From Flavisolibacter sp. (lineage in GTDB: Bacteria; Bacteroidota; Bacteroidia; Chitinophagales; Chitinophagaceae), in the NCBI GenBank assembly GCA_028288675.1, contig JAQBNG010000198.1, positions 1-35,280 on the forward strand: a stretch of DNA of 35,280 bases. Direction: 5' to 3'. The translations under genes were made by a program, and so were the position numbers. How positions within the stretch are numbered: position 1 is the first letter of the stretch; the number at the start of each line of letters is the position of its first letter. Under the pieces are notes generated by a model that made no database searches, was not told the origin of the DNA, and saw only the letters and a list, made by a program, of their open reading frames with translations. Of the stretch, positions 14,723 through 23,315 are shown piece after piece.

Positions 14723-17233
14723 ATGAAACAAATTTTTATATTACTGCTGTTTTTCTTCTATCAGAATTCCTTTGCACAAGTACAAACGCCTGAGCAATTC
14801 CTGGGTTATAAAATAGGCACACATTACACGCCGCACCATCGCATTGTAGAATACTTTAAAGCAATAGCTGCAGCATCTCCATCTACTATTAAGTTGCAGC
14901 AATATGGCGTTACCAACGAGGGACGTCCGTTATTAGCTGCCTTTATTTCTACAGCGCAAAATATTAGCAATCTTGAAAGCATCCGCACCAATAATCTTTC
15001 TCTTACCGAAGGCAAAGGTGCTGGAAGTTCTGCTCCTGCAATTGTATGGCTTAGCTATAATGTTCATGGCAACGAGACTTCTTCATCGGAAGCCGCAATG
15101 TTAACCTTATTTGCTTTGGCTGACCCCTCAAATGCGCAAACAAAAACCTGGATGCAAAACACTGTTGTTATTATGGATCCATGTTTGAATCCCGATGGCC
15201 GCGACCGGTATGTGAACTGGTTTAATTCAGTTTCAAACAAAACCTTTAATCCATTAGCCGAAAGCCGTGAGCATCGCGAGCCTTGGCCCGGTGGCAGAAG
15301 CAACCATTACAACTTTGACCTTAACCGCGATTGGGCATGGCAAACGCAGGTAGAAACACAACAGCGCCTTTCTTTATACAACCAATGGCTGCCACAAGTT
15401 CATGTTGATTTTCATGAGCAGAGCTATAACGAGCCTTATTATTTTGCACCGGCGGCAGAACCTTTTCATGAAGTGATTACACCGTGGCAAAGGGAGTTTC
15501 AGAACACCATTGGTCGCAACCATGCAAAGTATTTTGATGCGAATGGCTGGTTGTATTTCACCAAGGAACGTTTTGATCTTTTGTATCCGTCGTATGGTGA
15601 TACATACCCTATTTATAACGGCTCTATTGGTATGACGTATGAACAAGGTGGCGGGCCATCAAGTGGACTTGGGGTGATTACCGAAAACGGCGATACATTA
15701 ACGTTAGGTGACAGGGCGCAACACCACTTTACAACTGGATTGAGCACAGTAGAAATAGCTTCAAAAAATGTGGCTCGTTTAGTAACGGAGTTTCAAAAAT
15801 TTTATCGTGATGCAAGTGCAGGCATCGGTCCATATAAAGGATATGTAATTAAAGCAGATGATAATAGCACTGATCGCATGGGGGCGCTTATCACCCTTTT
15901 AAACCGCAACGGTATTCGCTTTTATAAAGGCCGTGGCACTAACCTTCGCGGACTGAATTATAACACCTTGAAAGAAGAAAACTTTGGTGTTTCATCAACG
16001 GATATTATCATCCCATCTGCGCAGCCAAAAGGAGCTTTGGTAAAAGTTTTATTTGAACAGAATACAAAATTGAGCGATTCGGCTACTTATGATATTACTG
16101 CATGGTCGCTGCCGTATGCTTATGGCCTTACTGCTTATGCTACCACATCTGTTCTTCCATCGCTTGAGCCCTTTGGTTCTATTCAATTATTAAATGCAGG
16201 TACTAACGAATCGCCGTATGCGTACATAATCCCGTGGACAGGAATTTCCGCTGCTAAACTAACCGGCCAGCTTTTGCAAAAAGGGGTGAAGCTGCGTTAT
16301 GTTACAACGCCATTTTCGGCCAGCGGGCAAAATTTTAACCGTGGCTCCGTAGTGGTGATGCGTAACGGTAATGCGGCATATGCCGATCTCTGGAATACGG
16401 TTCGGACCGCAGCCAACGAAGCTTCTGTAAAACTAATTCCGGTAACTTCTGGTTTTGTTGATAAAGGCCTTGACTTCGGGTCATCTGCAGTAGTGCCAAT
16501 GAAGGCCCGGAAAGTGGCAATGTTTACAGGTGAAGGAGTGGGCAGTTTAGCGGCAGGAGAAGTGTGGTATTATTTTGAGCAAGTGCTTAACTACCCCGTT
16601 ACTTTAATTAACGCTGCCGATGCAGGCCGTATGAACTGGAGTAATTACGATGTAGTGATTATGCCTGATGGCAACTATCGTTTTTTAAATGAAAAAGCTT
16701 CAGCAGATGCCTTGAAAGCATGGATAAACAACGGTGGTAAACTAATAGCGATGGAAAGTGCGGTAAATGGGTTATCAAAACTTGATTGGGCTATTAAAGC
16801 AAAGAAACCGGAGGACAGTAGCAGTAAGGAAAAAGATAAAGATCCTTACACCGCTTTGCGTCGTTATGATGACCGTGAACGGGTGGCATTAAAAGACTAT
16901 ACACCCGGCTCTATTTACAAAGTAGAATTAGATAACACACATCCTTTGGCGTTTGGTTATCCGGGCTATTATCATACGTTGAAAATGGATAACAACCAAT
17001 ACGAGTTTTTAAAAGAGGATGGCTGGAATGTGGGTGTTGTAAAAAAAGAAGGGCCAGTGTCAGGATTCGTTGGTACTAATTTGACCAAACGGTTACGTAA
17101 CCACCTTGTGTTTGGCGTACAGGAAGTTGGCCGTGGCACGGTTACTTACTTTACTGATGACCTACTCTTCCGCAGCTTCTGGGAAAACGGGAAACTGCTT
17201 TTTGCTAATGCTGTTTTTTTGGTAGGACAATAA
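14723..17233 (+). CDS. Secreted M14-family zinc carboxypeptidase with C-terminal amidotransferase-like fold
   Basis: An 836-aa exported metallopeptidase (signal peptide MKQIFILLLFFFYQNSFAQ). The M14 domain covers about 25-360: zinc ligands H115 and E118 in YNVHGNETSSSEA, NPDGRDRYVNW, the substrate-binding FDLNRDW, third ligand H231 in VDFHEQ and the likely catalytic glutamate E307 in MTYEQGG. The C-terminal 450 residues include a segment like a class I glutamine amidotransferase/ThuA fold (YDVVIMPDGNYRFL, LKAWINNGGKLIAMES) seen in large Bacteroidota M14 proteins. It is 76 nt upstream of a PIG-L deacetylase gene that also ends in an amidotransferase-like segment; the two probably form one transcript. 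The cleaved substrate is unknown. Confidence 0.88.
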   Translation: MKQIFILLLFFFYQNSFAQVQTPEQFLGYKIGTHYTPHHRIVEYFKAIAAASPSTIKLQQYGVTNEGRPLLAAFISTAQNISNLESIRTNNLSLTEGKGAGSSAPAIVWLSYNVHGNETSSSEAAMLTLFALADPSNAQTKTWMQNTVVIMDPCLNPDGRDRYVNWFNSVSNKTFNPLAESREHREPWPGGRSNHYNFDLNRDWAWQTQVETQQRLSLYNQWLPQVHVDFHEQSYNEPYYFAPAAEPFHEVITPWQREFQNTIGRNHAKYFDANGWLYFTKERFDLLYPSYGDTYPIYNGSIGMTYEQGGGPSSGLGVITENGDTLTLGDRAQHHFTTGLSTVEIASKNVARLVTEFQKFYRDASAGIGPYKGYVIKADDNSTDRMGALITLLNRNGIRFYKGRGTNLRGLNYNTLKEENFGVSSTDIIIPSAQPKGALVKVLFEQNTKLSDSATYDITAWSLPYAYGLTAYATTSVLPSLEPFGSIQLLNAGTNESPYAYIIPWTGISAAKLTGQLLQKGVKLRYVTTPFSASGQNFNRGSVVVMRNGNAAYADLWNTVRTAANEASVKLIPVTSGFVDKGLDFGSSAVVPMKARKVAMFTGEGVGSLAAGEVWYYFEQVLNYPVTLINAADAGRMNWSNYDVVIMPDGNYRFLNEKASADALKAWINNGGKLIAMESAVNGLSKLDWAIKAKKPEDSSSKEKDKDPYTALRRYDDRERVALKDYTPGSIYKVELDNTHPLAFGYPGYYHTLKMDNNQYEFLKEDGWNVGVVKKEGPVSGFVGTNLTKRLRNHLVFGVQEVGRGTVTYFTDDLLFRSFWENGKLLFANAVFLVGQ

Positions 17234-17309
17234 TTGCCGCACAGCCTAAAACAATTGCGGCCATAAATAGTATAGTTTTCTTTAGCTATCCTTTTCAATT
17301 TTTGTACTG

Positions 17310-19814
17310 ATGAAATACATATATCTCACTTTCTTTTATTGCTTCGCTCTTCTTTCTGCGAAAGCGCAAACGCCATCCTTCCCAACGTCTGGTGATATTT
17401 ATTTGGGTCTAAAAAAGCTTAATGTTTTAGGCAGTGTGTTATATGTTGCTGCGCACCCCGATGATGAGAACACAAGATTGCTGACCTACTTTTCAAAAGA
17501 TAAGGCATACCGTACGGGCTATTTATCATTAACCCGTGGTGATGGAGGACAGAACTTAATTGGAGAAGAACAAGGAATTGAATTAGGGTTGATTCGTACA
17601 CAGGAATTATTAGCAGCAAGGAGAATTGATGGCGCTGAACAATTTTTTTCAAGAGCCTATGATTTTGGTTTTTCAAAATCGCCCCAGGAAACTTTTACTA
17701 AATGGGATAGGGAAAATATTTTAAGCGATGTGGTTTGGGTGATACGAAAGTTTCAGCCCGATGTCATTATCACCCGTTTTCCTACAACCGGTGAAGGAGG
17801 CCACGGTCACCATACGGCATCTGCCATTCTTGCCAATGAAGCTTTTACTGCAGCTGCTGATGCCAGGCGTTTCCCCGAACAATTAAAATATGTACAACCA
17901 TGGCAGGCTAAACGTATTTTATGGAATGGCTTCAACTTTGGCGGCGGCGCAAATACTCCAATAACCAGTGACCAGTTGAAGCTGGATGTTGGCGGTTTTA
18001 ACCCGGTGCTTGGAAGAAGCTATGGTGAGATAGCTGCCGATAGCCGGAGCCAGCATAAAAGCCAGGGTTTTGGTGTGCCGCGGAGCAGGGGTGAAGCATC
18101 AGAATCTTTTACAACTACAGCCGGTGTGCGGCCATCAACTGATTTATTTGAAGATGTTATAACCGATTGGAAAAAGGTAAAAGGAGGTGATGCTATTACG
18201 GCTCTTATTAATAACACAATTGCTTCGTTTGATTTTTTAGCGCCGCAAAAATCAGTGCCTCAATTAGTGAAGGTTTATAAAGCCTTGCAGGGGCTGCCGA
18301 CTGGTTATTGGCGGGATAAGAAAATGAAAGAAACAAAAGATCTGATTGAAGCTGCAAGCGGTTTGTGGATGGAAGCTTTTACAGCAAACCAGTATGCTGT
18401 GCAAGGTGATTCCCTTCGAATAAACTTTGTTTTAAATGATCGTTTGGGTGCAGGTATCACAGTAGAAAAAATAACTGTTGAAAACTTTGATTCAACCGTA
18501 AATAACCTTCTTACAAAAAATAAAAACCTGGCTTTCAGCAAAACAATTTTCGTTGATAATGAAAAGCCGATTACCCAACCTTATTGGCTTAAGGAAAAAA
18601 TGCAGGAAGGGTATTTTGTAGTTACAGATCAGCAAATGATTGGACAACCCGACGTTCAAACTGCTTACACTGTTAGCTATACGTTGCGCATGGGTGGCGA
18701 AAGTTTTTCTTTTACAAAACCGTTGCGCTATAAGTTTACCGACCCGGTAAAAGGAGAAGTCTACCAGCCGGTTTATGTAATTCCATCTGCTACGGTTATG
18801 GCCAGTCCTTCTATTTTATTATTTAAGAATCATGAAAAGGGTAGCAGTGAAATCTCTCTCCAGGTAAATGCTAATAAACCGTTACAGGGCAAAGCTGATG
18901 TGCACATCAAATCATTAGCCTACGACAGCACGAAAACCGATGCGGGATTTTCGTTACTCACTAACAGTAGTAAGTTTTATTCTTTTGCTTTAGATAATGG
19001 TAAAGCAGGTATCAGGCCTACTGATAATTTGTATGGCTCGTTCCATTATACCGACAACCAAAAAGAAGCGGTTGCATATCTTTCTATGCGAAGCATCAAT
19101 TATGATCATGTACCCTCAATAAGATATTTTTATGGGGATGCTGTTAAGCTGGTTTCTGTTGACTTAAAAACGGAAAATAAAAAGGTTGGTTACATAGTGG
19201 GCGCAGGCGATAAAGTGCCAGATGCACTGGAACAAATGGGTTATGAAGTAACGCTTTTAACTGATAAAGAACTGGCAAGAAATAACCTGCAACAATTCGA
19301 TGCAATCATCAGCGGTGTTAGAGCTTATAATACTAACGAGTGGCTAAATGGCTATTATGAAAAGCTAATGAAGTATGTTGAAGGTGGCGGCAACCTTGTC
19401 GTTCAATATAATACCAGCAGCAACATCGGTCCTGTAAAAGCAAAGATTGGCCCTTACAATTTCAACATCAGCCGCAACAGAATTACGGACGAAAGTGCGG
19501 CCGTTAAATTTTTAAAACCGGAACATCCTGTTTTAAATTTTCCAAACAAAATTTCACAGGATGATTTCAAAGGATGGATACAGGAACGCAGTATCTATCA
19601 TGCAGATAATTTAGATGCTCACTACGAAAGCATCCTGCGCATGAATGATCCCGGTGAAGCTGCGCATGATGGCAGCCTGGTGATTGCAAAATATGGTAAA
19701 GGATTTTTTACATACACCGGTTTGGTTTTCTTTAGAGAGTTGCCCGCCGGCGTGCCGGGAGCCTATCGTTTATTGGCTAACATCATTGCTTTAAATAAAA
19801 TAAAGGGATCGTAA
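17310..19814 (+). CDS. Large secreted PIG-L/LmbE-family deacetylase
   Basis: An 834-aa protein with a signal peptide (cleavage after SAKAQ). The PIG-L domain spans about 38-300: the zinc/catalytic motif AAHPDDE (H49, D51, D52, E53), RGDGGQNLIG, RTQELLAARRIDGAEQFF and HGHH (165-168). The family removes N-acetyl groups from amino sugars or their conjugates. The remainder holds beta-rich segments and a C-terminal amidotransferase-like region (FDAIISGVRAYN, LMKYVEGGGNLVVQYN). The protein is about three times as long as MshB or BshB, so it is not assigned to thiol biosynthesis. Its stop overlaps the start of a 54-aa membrane protein (TAATG), and a sodium:solute symporter lies further downstream, suggesting deacetylation coupled to uptake; that role is inference. 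Confidence 0.9.
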   Translation: MKYIYLTFFYCFALLSAKAQTPSFPTSGDIYLGLKKLNVLGSVLYVAAHPDDENTRLLTYFSKDKAYRTGYLSLTRGDGGQNLIGEEQGIELGLIRTQELLAARRIDGAEQFFSRAYDFGFSKSPQETFTKWDRENILSDVVWVIRKFQPDVIITRFPTTGEGGHGHHTASAILANEAFTAAADARRFPEQLKYVQPWQAKRILWNGFNFGGGANTPITSDQLKLDVGGFNPVLGRSYGEIAADSRSQHKSQGFGVPRSRGEASESFTTTAGVRPSTDLFEDVITDWKKVKGGDAITALINNTIASFDFLAPQKSVPQLVKVYKALQGLPTGYWRDKKMKETKDLIEAASGLWMEAFTANQYAVQGDSLRINFVLNDRLGAGITVEKITVENFDSTVNNLLTKNKNLAFSKTIFVDNEKPITQPYWLKEKMQEGYFVVTDQQMIGQPDVQTAYTVSYTLRMGGESFSFTKPLRYKFTDPVKGEVYQPVYVIPSATVMASPSILLFKNHEKGSSEISLQVNANKPLQGKADVHIKSLAYDSTKTDAGFSLLTNSSKFYSFALDNGKAGIRPTDNLYGSFHYTDNQKEAVAYLSMRSINYDHVPSIRYFYGDAVKLVSVDLKTENKKVGYIVGAGDKVPDALEQMGYEVTLLTDKELARNNLQQFDAIISGVRAYNTNEWLNGYYEKLMKYVEGGGNLVVQYNTSSNIGPVKAKIGPYNFNISRNRITDESAAVKFLKPEHPVLNFPNKISQDDFKGWIQERSIYHADNLDAHYESILRMNDPGEAAHDGSLVIAKYGKGFFTYTGLVFFRELPAGVPGAYRLLANIIALNKIKGS

Positions 19815-19978
19815 TGGTTGAGAAAAAGCCGAATAGCAACCGGGGATATATTGCCTTTGCATTTGTGATCTTGCTTGGTTATGCCATTGGCATCTTTATT
19901 AAAAGAGTACCGTTGGGATTGATGATTGGACTGGTGTTAGGCTTGCTGGGCTCTGGGTTGTTGAGAAGAAGGCGATAA
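19814..19978 (+). CDS. 54-aa membrane protein coupled to the PIG-L gene
   Basis: A short frame starting at an ATG that overlaps the PIG-L stop by one base (TAATG). The product begins MVEKKPNSNRGYIAFAFVIL and has two hydrophobic stretches (about 12-29 and 33-50) separated by KRVP, ending in RRRR, so it is probably a two-helix inner-membrane hairpin with positive ends inside. Coupling and coding character support a real gene. I recognise no family. It is the last gene before the GxxExxY insertion unit; its stop is 11 nt from the left inverted repeat. Confidence 0.75.
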   Translation: MVEKKPNSNRGYIAFAFVILLGYAIGIFIKRVPLGLMIGLVLGLLGSGLLRRRR

Positions 19979-19989
19979 GTTATTTGAGG

Positions 19990-20488
19990 CAAATTTTCTC
20001 GCAGCGAACGCCAAGGAGCAGCGTCGCAACGATAGACTCATTCATTATTGCTTTAATAATAATTGCCATGACAGAAAATGAACTAGCGACACTTGCATTA
20101 GACATTTCCTTCAAGATTCATCGTATGTATGGTCCTGGGTTATTTGAATCTGTTTATGAAGAAATTTTTTCTTACGAATGGAATAAAACGGGCATTCCCT
20201 TTTTAAAGCAACATCCTGTTCCCCTAATACACGAGACAATAAAACTGGATGCCGGATTTCGGGCAGATGTGATTTTAGATAATAAAATAATCATTGAGTT
20301 CAAAAGCGTTGAAGCTTTGGCAGACATACATTATAAACAACTCCTTACTTACTTAAAACTTACACACTTAAAATTGGGTCTCTTGATTAATTTTAATGTA
20401 GTCTTACTTAAAAGCGGTATACACAGGATAGCTAATAATCTATAGATCGTTGCGACGCTGCTCCTTGGCGTTCGCTGCGTGAAATTTG
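19990..20488. mobile_element. GxxExxY unit: gene bracketed by perfect 34-bp inverted repeats
   Basis: The left arm 20000-20033 is the exact reverse complement of 20446-20479 (34 of 34 bases; it begins CGCAGCGAACGCC and ends GTCGCAACGAT). Similarity continues outward through CAAATTT, giving arms of about 43 nt. The right arm begins immediately after the stop codon of the GxxExxY gene. The arms are GC-richer than the surroundings and made of CGCAACG-like words. No target-site duplication is obvious and no transposase is present. The unit sits between two small membrane-protein genes of an apparent operon. Whether it moves by itself is not shown by the sequence. Confidence 0.7.
20068..20445 (+). 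CDS. GxxExxY family protein
   Basis: A 125-aa protein. It carries the family signature GPGLFESVYE near residues 27-36 and a C-terminal GFRADVILDNKIIIEFKSVE, which resembles the D-x(n)-ExK core of PD-(D/E)XK nucleases. The longer frame runs back to a TTG at 19984 through the inverted repeat, but the ATG at 20068 (MTENELATLALDISFKIHRM) gives the usual family length. The family is known by sequence model only and is scattered across distant lineages, often suggesting lateral transfer. The gene lies wholly between the two inverted repeats and is likely cargo or catalyst of that unit. Biochemical activity is unknown. Confidence 0.85.
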   Translation: MTENELATLALDISFKIHRMYGPGLFESVYEEIFSYEWNKTGIPFLKQHPVPLIHETIKLDAGFRADVILDNKIIIEFKSVEALADIHYKQLLTYLKLTHLKLGLLINFNVVLLKSGIHRIANNL

Positions 20489-20512
20489 TTCCATCAAATA
20501 AAATTTGTTTGC

Positions 20513-20629
20513 ATGAAATCTGACGAACCCCCACTTTTCAAATCCTGGACATCCTGGTATATTCTTGTGATTGGTTTTCTGATCCTTTTAATTTTTCTCT
20601 TCTATCTCTTTACCAAAAAGTTTGCATGA
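20513..20629 (+). CDS. 38-aa single-helix membrane protein upstream of the symporter
   Basis: A very short frame: start MKSDEPPLFKSWTSWYILVI, one hydrophobic helix (about 15-33) and the end FTKKFA. Its TGA overlaps the symporter ATG by four bases (ATGA), so the two are very likely translated together. By analogy, several sodium:solute symporters have a small membrane-protein gene directly upstream (YhdT with PanF, the DUF485 protein with ActP), but this one is shorter and I recognise no family. It starts 24 nt after the right end of the GxxExxY unit. Confidence 0.72.
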   Translation: MKSDEPPLFKSWTSWYILVIGFLILLIFLFYLFTKKFA

Positions 20630-22365
20630 ACAGTACCGATTGGCTGGTGATAATTTTTGTGCTGGCAGGCATCATACTTTATGGCTTGTATAAAAGCCGC
20701 ACAACAAAAAACCTTGAGGGTTATTTTCTTTCCAATCGCAACCTTCCGTGGTATGTCGTGCTGCTAAGTATCATGGGTACGCAGGCAAGCGCCATTACTT
20801 TCCTTTCCGGGCCCGGACAAGCCTTTGCGGATGGAATGCGCTTTGTGCAATATTATTTTGGATTGCCATTAGCGATGGTAGTTATCTGCATCACTTTTGT
20901 TCCACTTTTTAACAGGCAAAAAGTTTTCACAGCGTATGAGTTTTTAGAAACCCGTTTCGATAATAAAACAAGATCACTTACTTCATTTTTATTTCTTTTA
21001 CAGAGGGGCGTTTCAACCGGCATAAGCATTTATGCACCTTCTATAATTATTTCTTCACTGTTTGGGTGGGATATTTTCTGGACCAATATAATCATGGGTG
21101 GATTACTAATTATCTATACGGTTGCCGGTGGTGCAAAAGCGGTTGCGCACACACAAAAAATTCAACTCTTTATCATCTTTGCTGCTATGGGGGCCGCTGC
21201 TTATACGGTTATAAATTTATTGCCTGATAATGTAGGCATCATAGATGCATTACACATTAGCGGCAAAGCCGGACGTACCAACGTTATTACAACAGGAATG
21301 ACAGAAAGCGGTTTTGACTGGAATGACCGCTACAATATTTGGAGTGGAGTAATCGGCGGCTTCTTCCTGGCACTCTCTTACTTTGGTACCGATCAGTCAC
21401 AGGTAGGAAGATATTTAACAGCACAAAATAACCGGCAAAGCCGCATTGGATTATTAATGAATGGCCTGATAAAAGTGCCGATGCAATTCGGTATTTTATT
21501 GATTGGTGTACTGGTATTCGCTTTTTACCAGTTCAATCCATCGCCTGTTTCCTTTAATGAAGGATTGCTGAGTGAGGTAAATGCAACATCGCATAAAGAC
21601 TCCGTTCAACTATTGCAAAGCAGGTATGACTCGGCAATGGTTTTAAAAACGAAAGCTGCTCAATCATATCTAACGTCATTGCATCAAAATACAGAAACCG
21701 GCACTATTGAAAAGGAACTTAAAGTGCTCAACGCAAAAACAGATTCTTTGCGAAACGATTTTAAGCGCATGGCAAAAGCATCTGTGAATAAAAAAGGCGA
21801 TGATGCCAATTACGTCTTTCTATCTTTTGTAAAAACCTACTTGCCTACAGGTTTAAAAGGCTTGTTGATTGCCATTATATTTTTAGCGGCATGGGGCTCT
21901 ATTGCTGCAGCATTGAACTCTTTGGCGGCAAGTACAGTAGTTGATTTTCATCAGCGGTTTAGCAAAGTGAATACGGAAGAAAAAGAATATAAAATAGCCC
22001 GTTGGTACACCCTGGCCTGGGGTATTTTTTGTGTGTTGATTGCGCAGTTTGCTGGCAACCTGGGGCAAAGTTTAATTGAAACAGTAAACATTTTAGGCTC
22101 CCTGTTTTATGGTGTTATCCTTGGAATTTTTTTAGTGGGATTTTATTTGAAAAGAGTTGGCGGAACGGCCACCTTCTTTGCTGCATTGGTAGTTGAAATA
22201 GTTGTATTGCTACAGTTCTTCCATGATAAAATTTCGTTTTTGCAATGGCTGCCAGAGGTTAGTTTTCTATGGCTAAACGCTATTGGCGCTTTGGGTGTGA
22301 TGCTTCTGGCTATGGTTGTGGAGAAACTGTTACGGCTTTGCCATTCTGCAGTAAATGATAAATAA
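20626..22365 (+). CDS. Sodium:solute symporter (SSS family)
   Basis: A 579-aa inner-membrane secondary transporter of the LeuT-fold SSS family. It has about 13 hydrophobic segments; the N-terminal region GYFLSNRNLPWYVVLLSIMG, then TQASAITFLSGPGQAF, FTAYEFLETRFDNKTRSL and YTVAGGAKAVAHTQ, is typical. A soluble, charged insertion lies at about 310-400 (HKDSVQLLQSRYDSAMVLKT through FKRMAKASVNKKGDD) between membrane helices, then AAWGSIAAALNSLAASTVVD follows. The insertion is in frame and looks native. The substrate cannot be read from sequence. Co-transcription with the PIG-L and M14 genes would suggest an amino sugar, sialic-acid-like compound or peptide product, an inference only. Confidence 0.92.
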   Translation: MNSTDWLVIIFVLAGIILYGLYKSRTTKNLEGYFLSNRNLPWYVVLLSIMGTQASAITFLSGPGQAFADGMRFVQYYFGLPLAMVVICITFVPLFNRQKVFTAYEFLETRFDNKTRSLTSFLFLLQRGVSTGISIYAPSIIISSLFGWDIFWTNIIMGGLLIIYTVAGGAKAVAHTQKIQLFIIFAAMGAAAYTVINLLPDNVGIIDALHISGKAGRTNVITTGMTESGFDWNDRYNIWSGVIGGFFLALSYFGTDQSQVGRYLTAQNNRQSRIGLLMNGLIKVPMQFGILLIGVLVFAFYQFNPSPVSFNEGLLSEVNATSHKDSVQLLQSRYDSAMVLKTKAAQSYLTSLHQNTETGTIEKELKVLNAKTDSLRNDFKRMAKASVNKKGDDANYVFLSFVKTYLPTGLKGLLIAIIFLAAWGSIAAALNSLAASTVVDFHQRFSKVNTEEKEYKIARWYTLAWGIFCVLIAQFAGNLGQSLIETVNILGSLFYGVILGIFLVGFYLKRVGGTATFFAALVVEIVVLLQFFHDKISFLQWLPEVSFLWLNAIGALGVMLLAMVVEKLLRLCHSAVNDK

Positions 22366-22393
22366 AAGGTGATGCATCCGGCACCACCTTTTT
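22364..22393. terminator. Terminator between symporter and ferritin-like genes
   Basis: AAAAGGTG (22364-22371) pairs with CACCTTTT (22385-22392), giving A- and T-flanks usable from both convergent genes. It overlaps the last base of the symporter stop region. Confidence 0.7.
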
Positions 22394-22412
22394 CTAAGTA
22401 ATATATAAGTAA

Positions 22413-23303
22413 TTACACTACAAACGGATCAACAATAGCTGTTACCTGCGCTTTTGTCAAAGGTTCATCAAAAGCTTCTGACGCTTCGTTTGCAGAGATC
22501 ACCGCACCACCAATATTAGTAATGGGAACGGTTGCCTGGCTTACCACTTCTTCGCCTGCATAACTCATTTGAATAGCAGCATTTGCTCCTGCATTACCAG
22601 TATCAATACCACTTTGTGCCAGGGTTATCCAGGGCTGTAACGTTACACCCGCAGGAACCAGTGAACCACTTGCAAGGTTGCGCCGCATTTGGCGAATGTG
22701 CGAAGCATGGCGGGCTTCTACTGCATGAATCTGGAGAGCAGCAGTTAATACATCATTGTTGTTGATTAATCGTGGCGCCTGGCCTTTGTAAGCTCTAACA
22801 CCTGTGTCTTCAAAGGTCTGCGCAACCGCCAGCATCACACCATAATTTGAAGCAGCTGCTGCAAAAGGTCCCATCCTGCTTCCGTTACCACCTGTAAAAT
22901 CAAATGAAGCGGCTGTATAAACAGGTGGCGTTACACCTAATGAATTTAAAACCGTTTTCAGAAAGGCAACGTGTGCCACTTCATGGTCGCGAATTACTGT
23001 AAGGGCGCCTTGTGCAGGGCCGGCAGGAACGCCGATAGCAGCAAAAGTGCCTACTACACCTTTATAAAATTCCGCTTCAAGATTTTCAAGTAAGTAAGCA
23101 AACAGCAATACGTCTTTTACATCGTCGTTGGTTTGGCCGTAAGCTTTATTGAACATAGACCCTAAGGCAGATGGCACGGCGGCCAGTGCCAGTGTTTTAC
23201 CAATAAATGAAAAGCGTTTCATCACCTTTCTGCGGCTATCTAACCTATCGTAAACCTCAGGATCTACGTTTTCTATCTCGTGTAATAAATTATGTACGTT
23301 CAT
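22413..23303 (-). CDS. Ferritin-like domain protein, probable Tat substrate (second of a tandem pair)
   Basis: A 296-aa protein with an N-terminal Tat-like signal: SRRKVMKRFSFIG, then a hydrophobic segment ending around ALGSMFNKAYGQ. The four-helix ferritin-like domain follows, with diiron-type residues in YLLENLEAEFY, IRDHEVAHVAF, FEDTGVRAY and VEARHASHIRQM (two E-x2-H pairs plus two glutamates). The C-terminal 80 residues, after PWITLAQSG, are poorly defined. It is separated from its paralogue by 12 nt, so both are likely one transcript. Ferritin-like proteins of this type bind a di-metal centre; the function (iron storage, oxidase or stress protection) is unknown. The twin-arginine core is less perfect than in the neighbour. 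Confidence 0.82.
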   Translation of the reverse strand: MNVHNLLHEIENVDPEVYDRLDSRRKVMKRFSFIGKTLALAAVPSALGSMFNKAYGQTNDDVKDVLLFAYLLENLEAEFYKGVVGTFAAIGVPAGPAQGALTVIRDHEVAHVAFLKTVLNSLGVTPPVYTAASFDFTGGNGSRMGPFAAAASNYGVMLAVAQTFEDTGVRAYKGQAPRLINNNDVLTAALQIHAVEARHASHIRQMRRNLASGSLVPAGVTLQPWITLAQSGIDTGNAGANAAIQMSYAGEEVVSQATVPITNIGGAVISANEASEAFDEPLTKAQVTAIVDPFVV

Positions 23304-23315
23304 GATTTTTTTGTT

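Noticed and set aside
17237-17269. Stem GCCGCA/TGCGGC between the M14 and PIG-L genes as a terminator
   Set aside because: Only 6 bp with a long loop and no T-tract; too weak to separate the two genes.
19984-20067. Upstream TTG extension of the GxxExxY gene
   Set aside because: It would translate the inverted-repeat arm; the ATG at 20068 matches the usual family length of about 125 residues.
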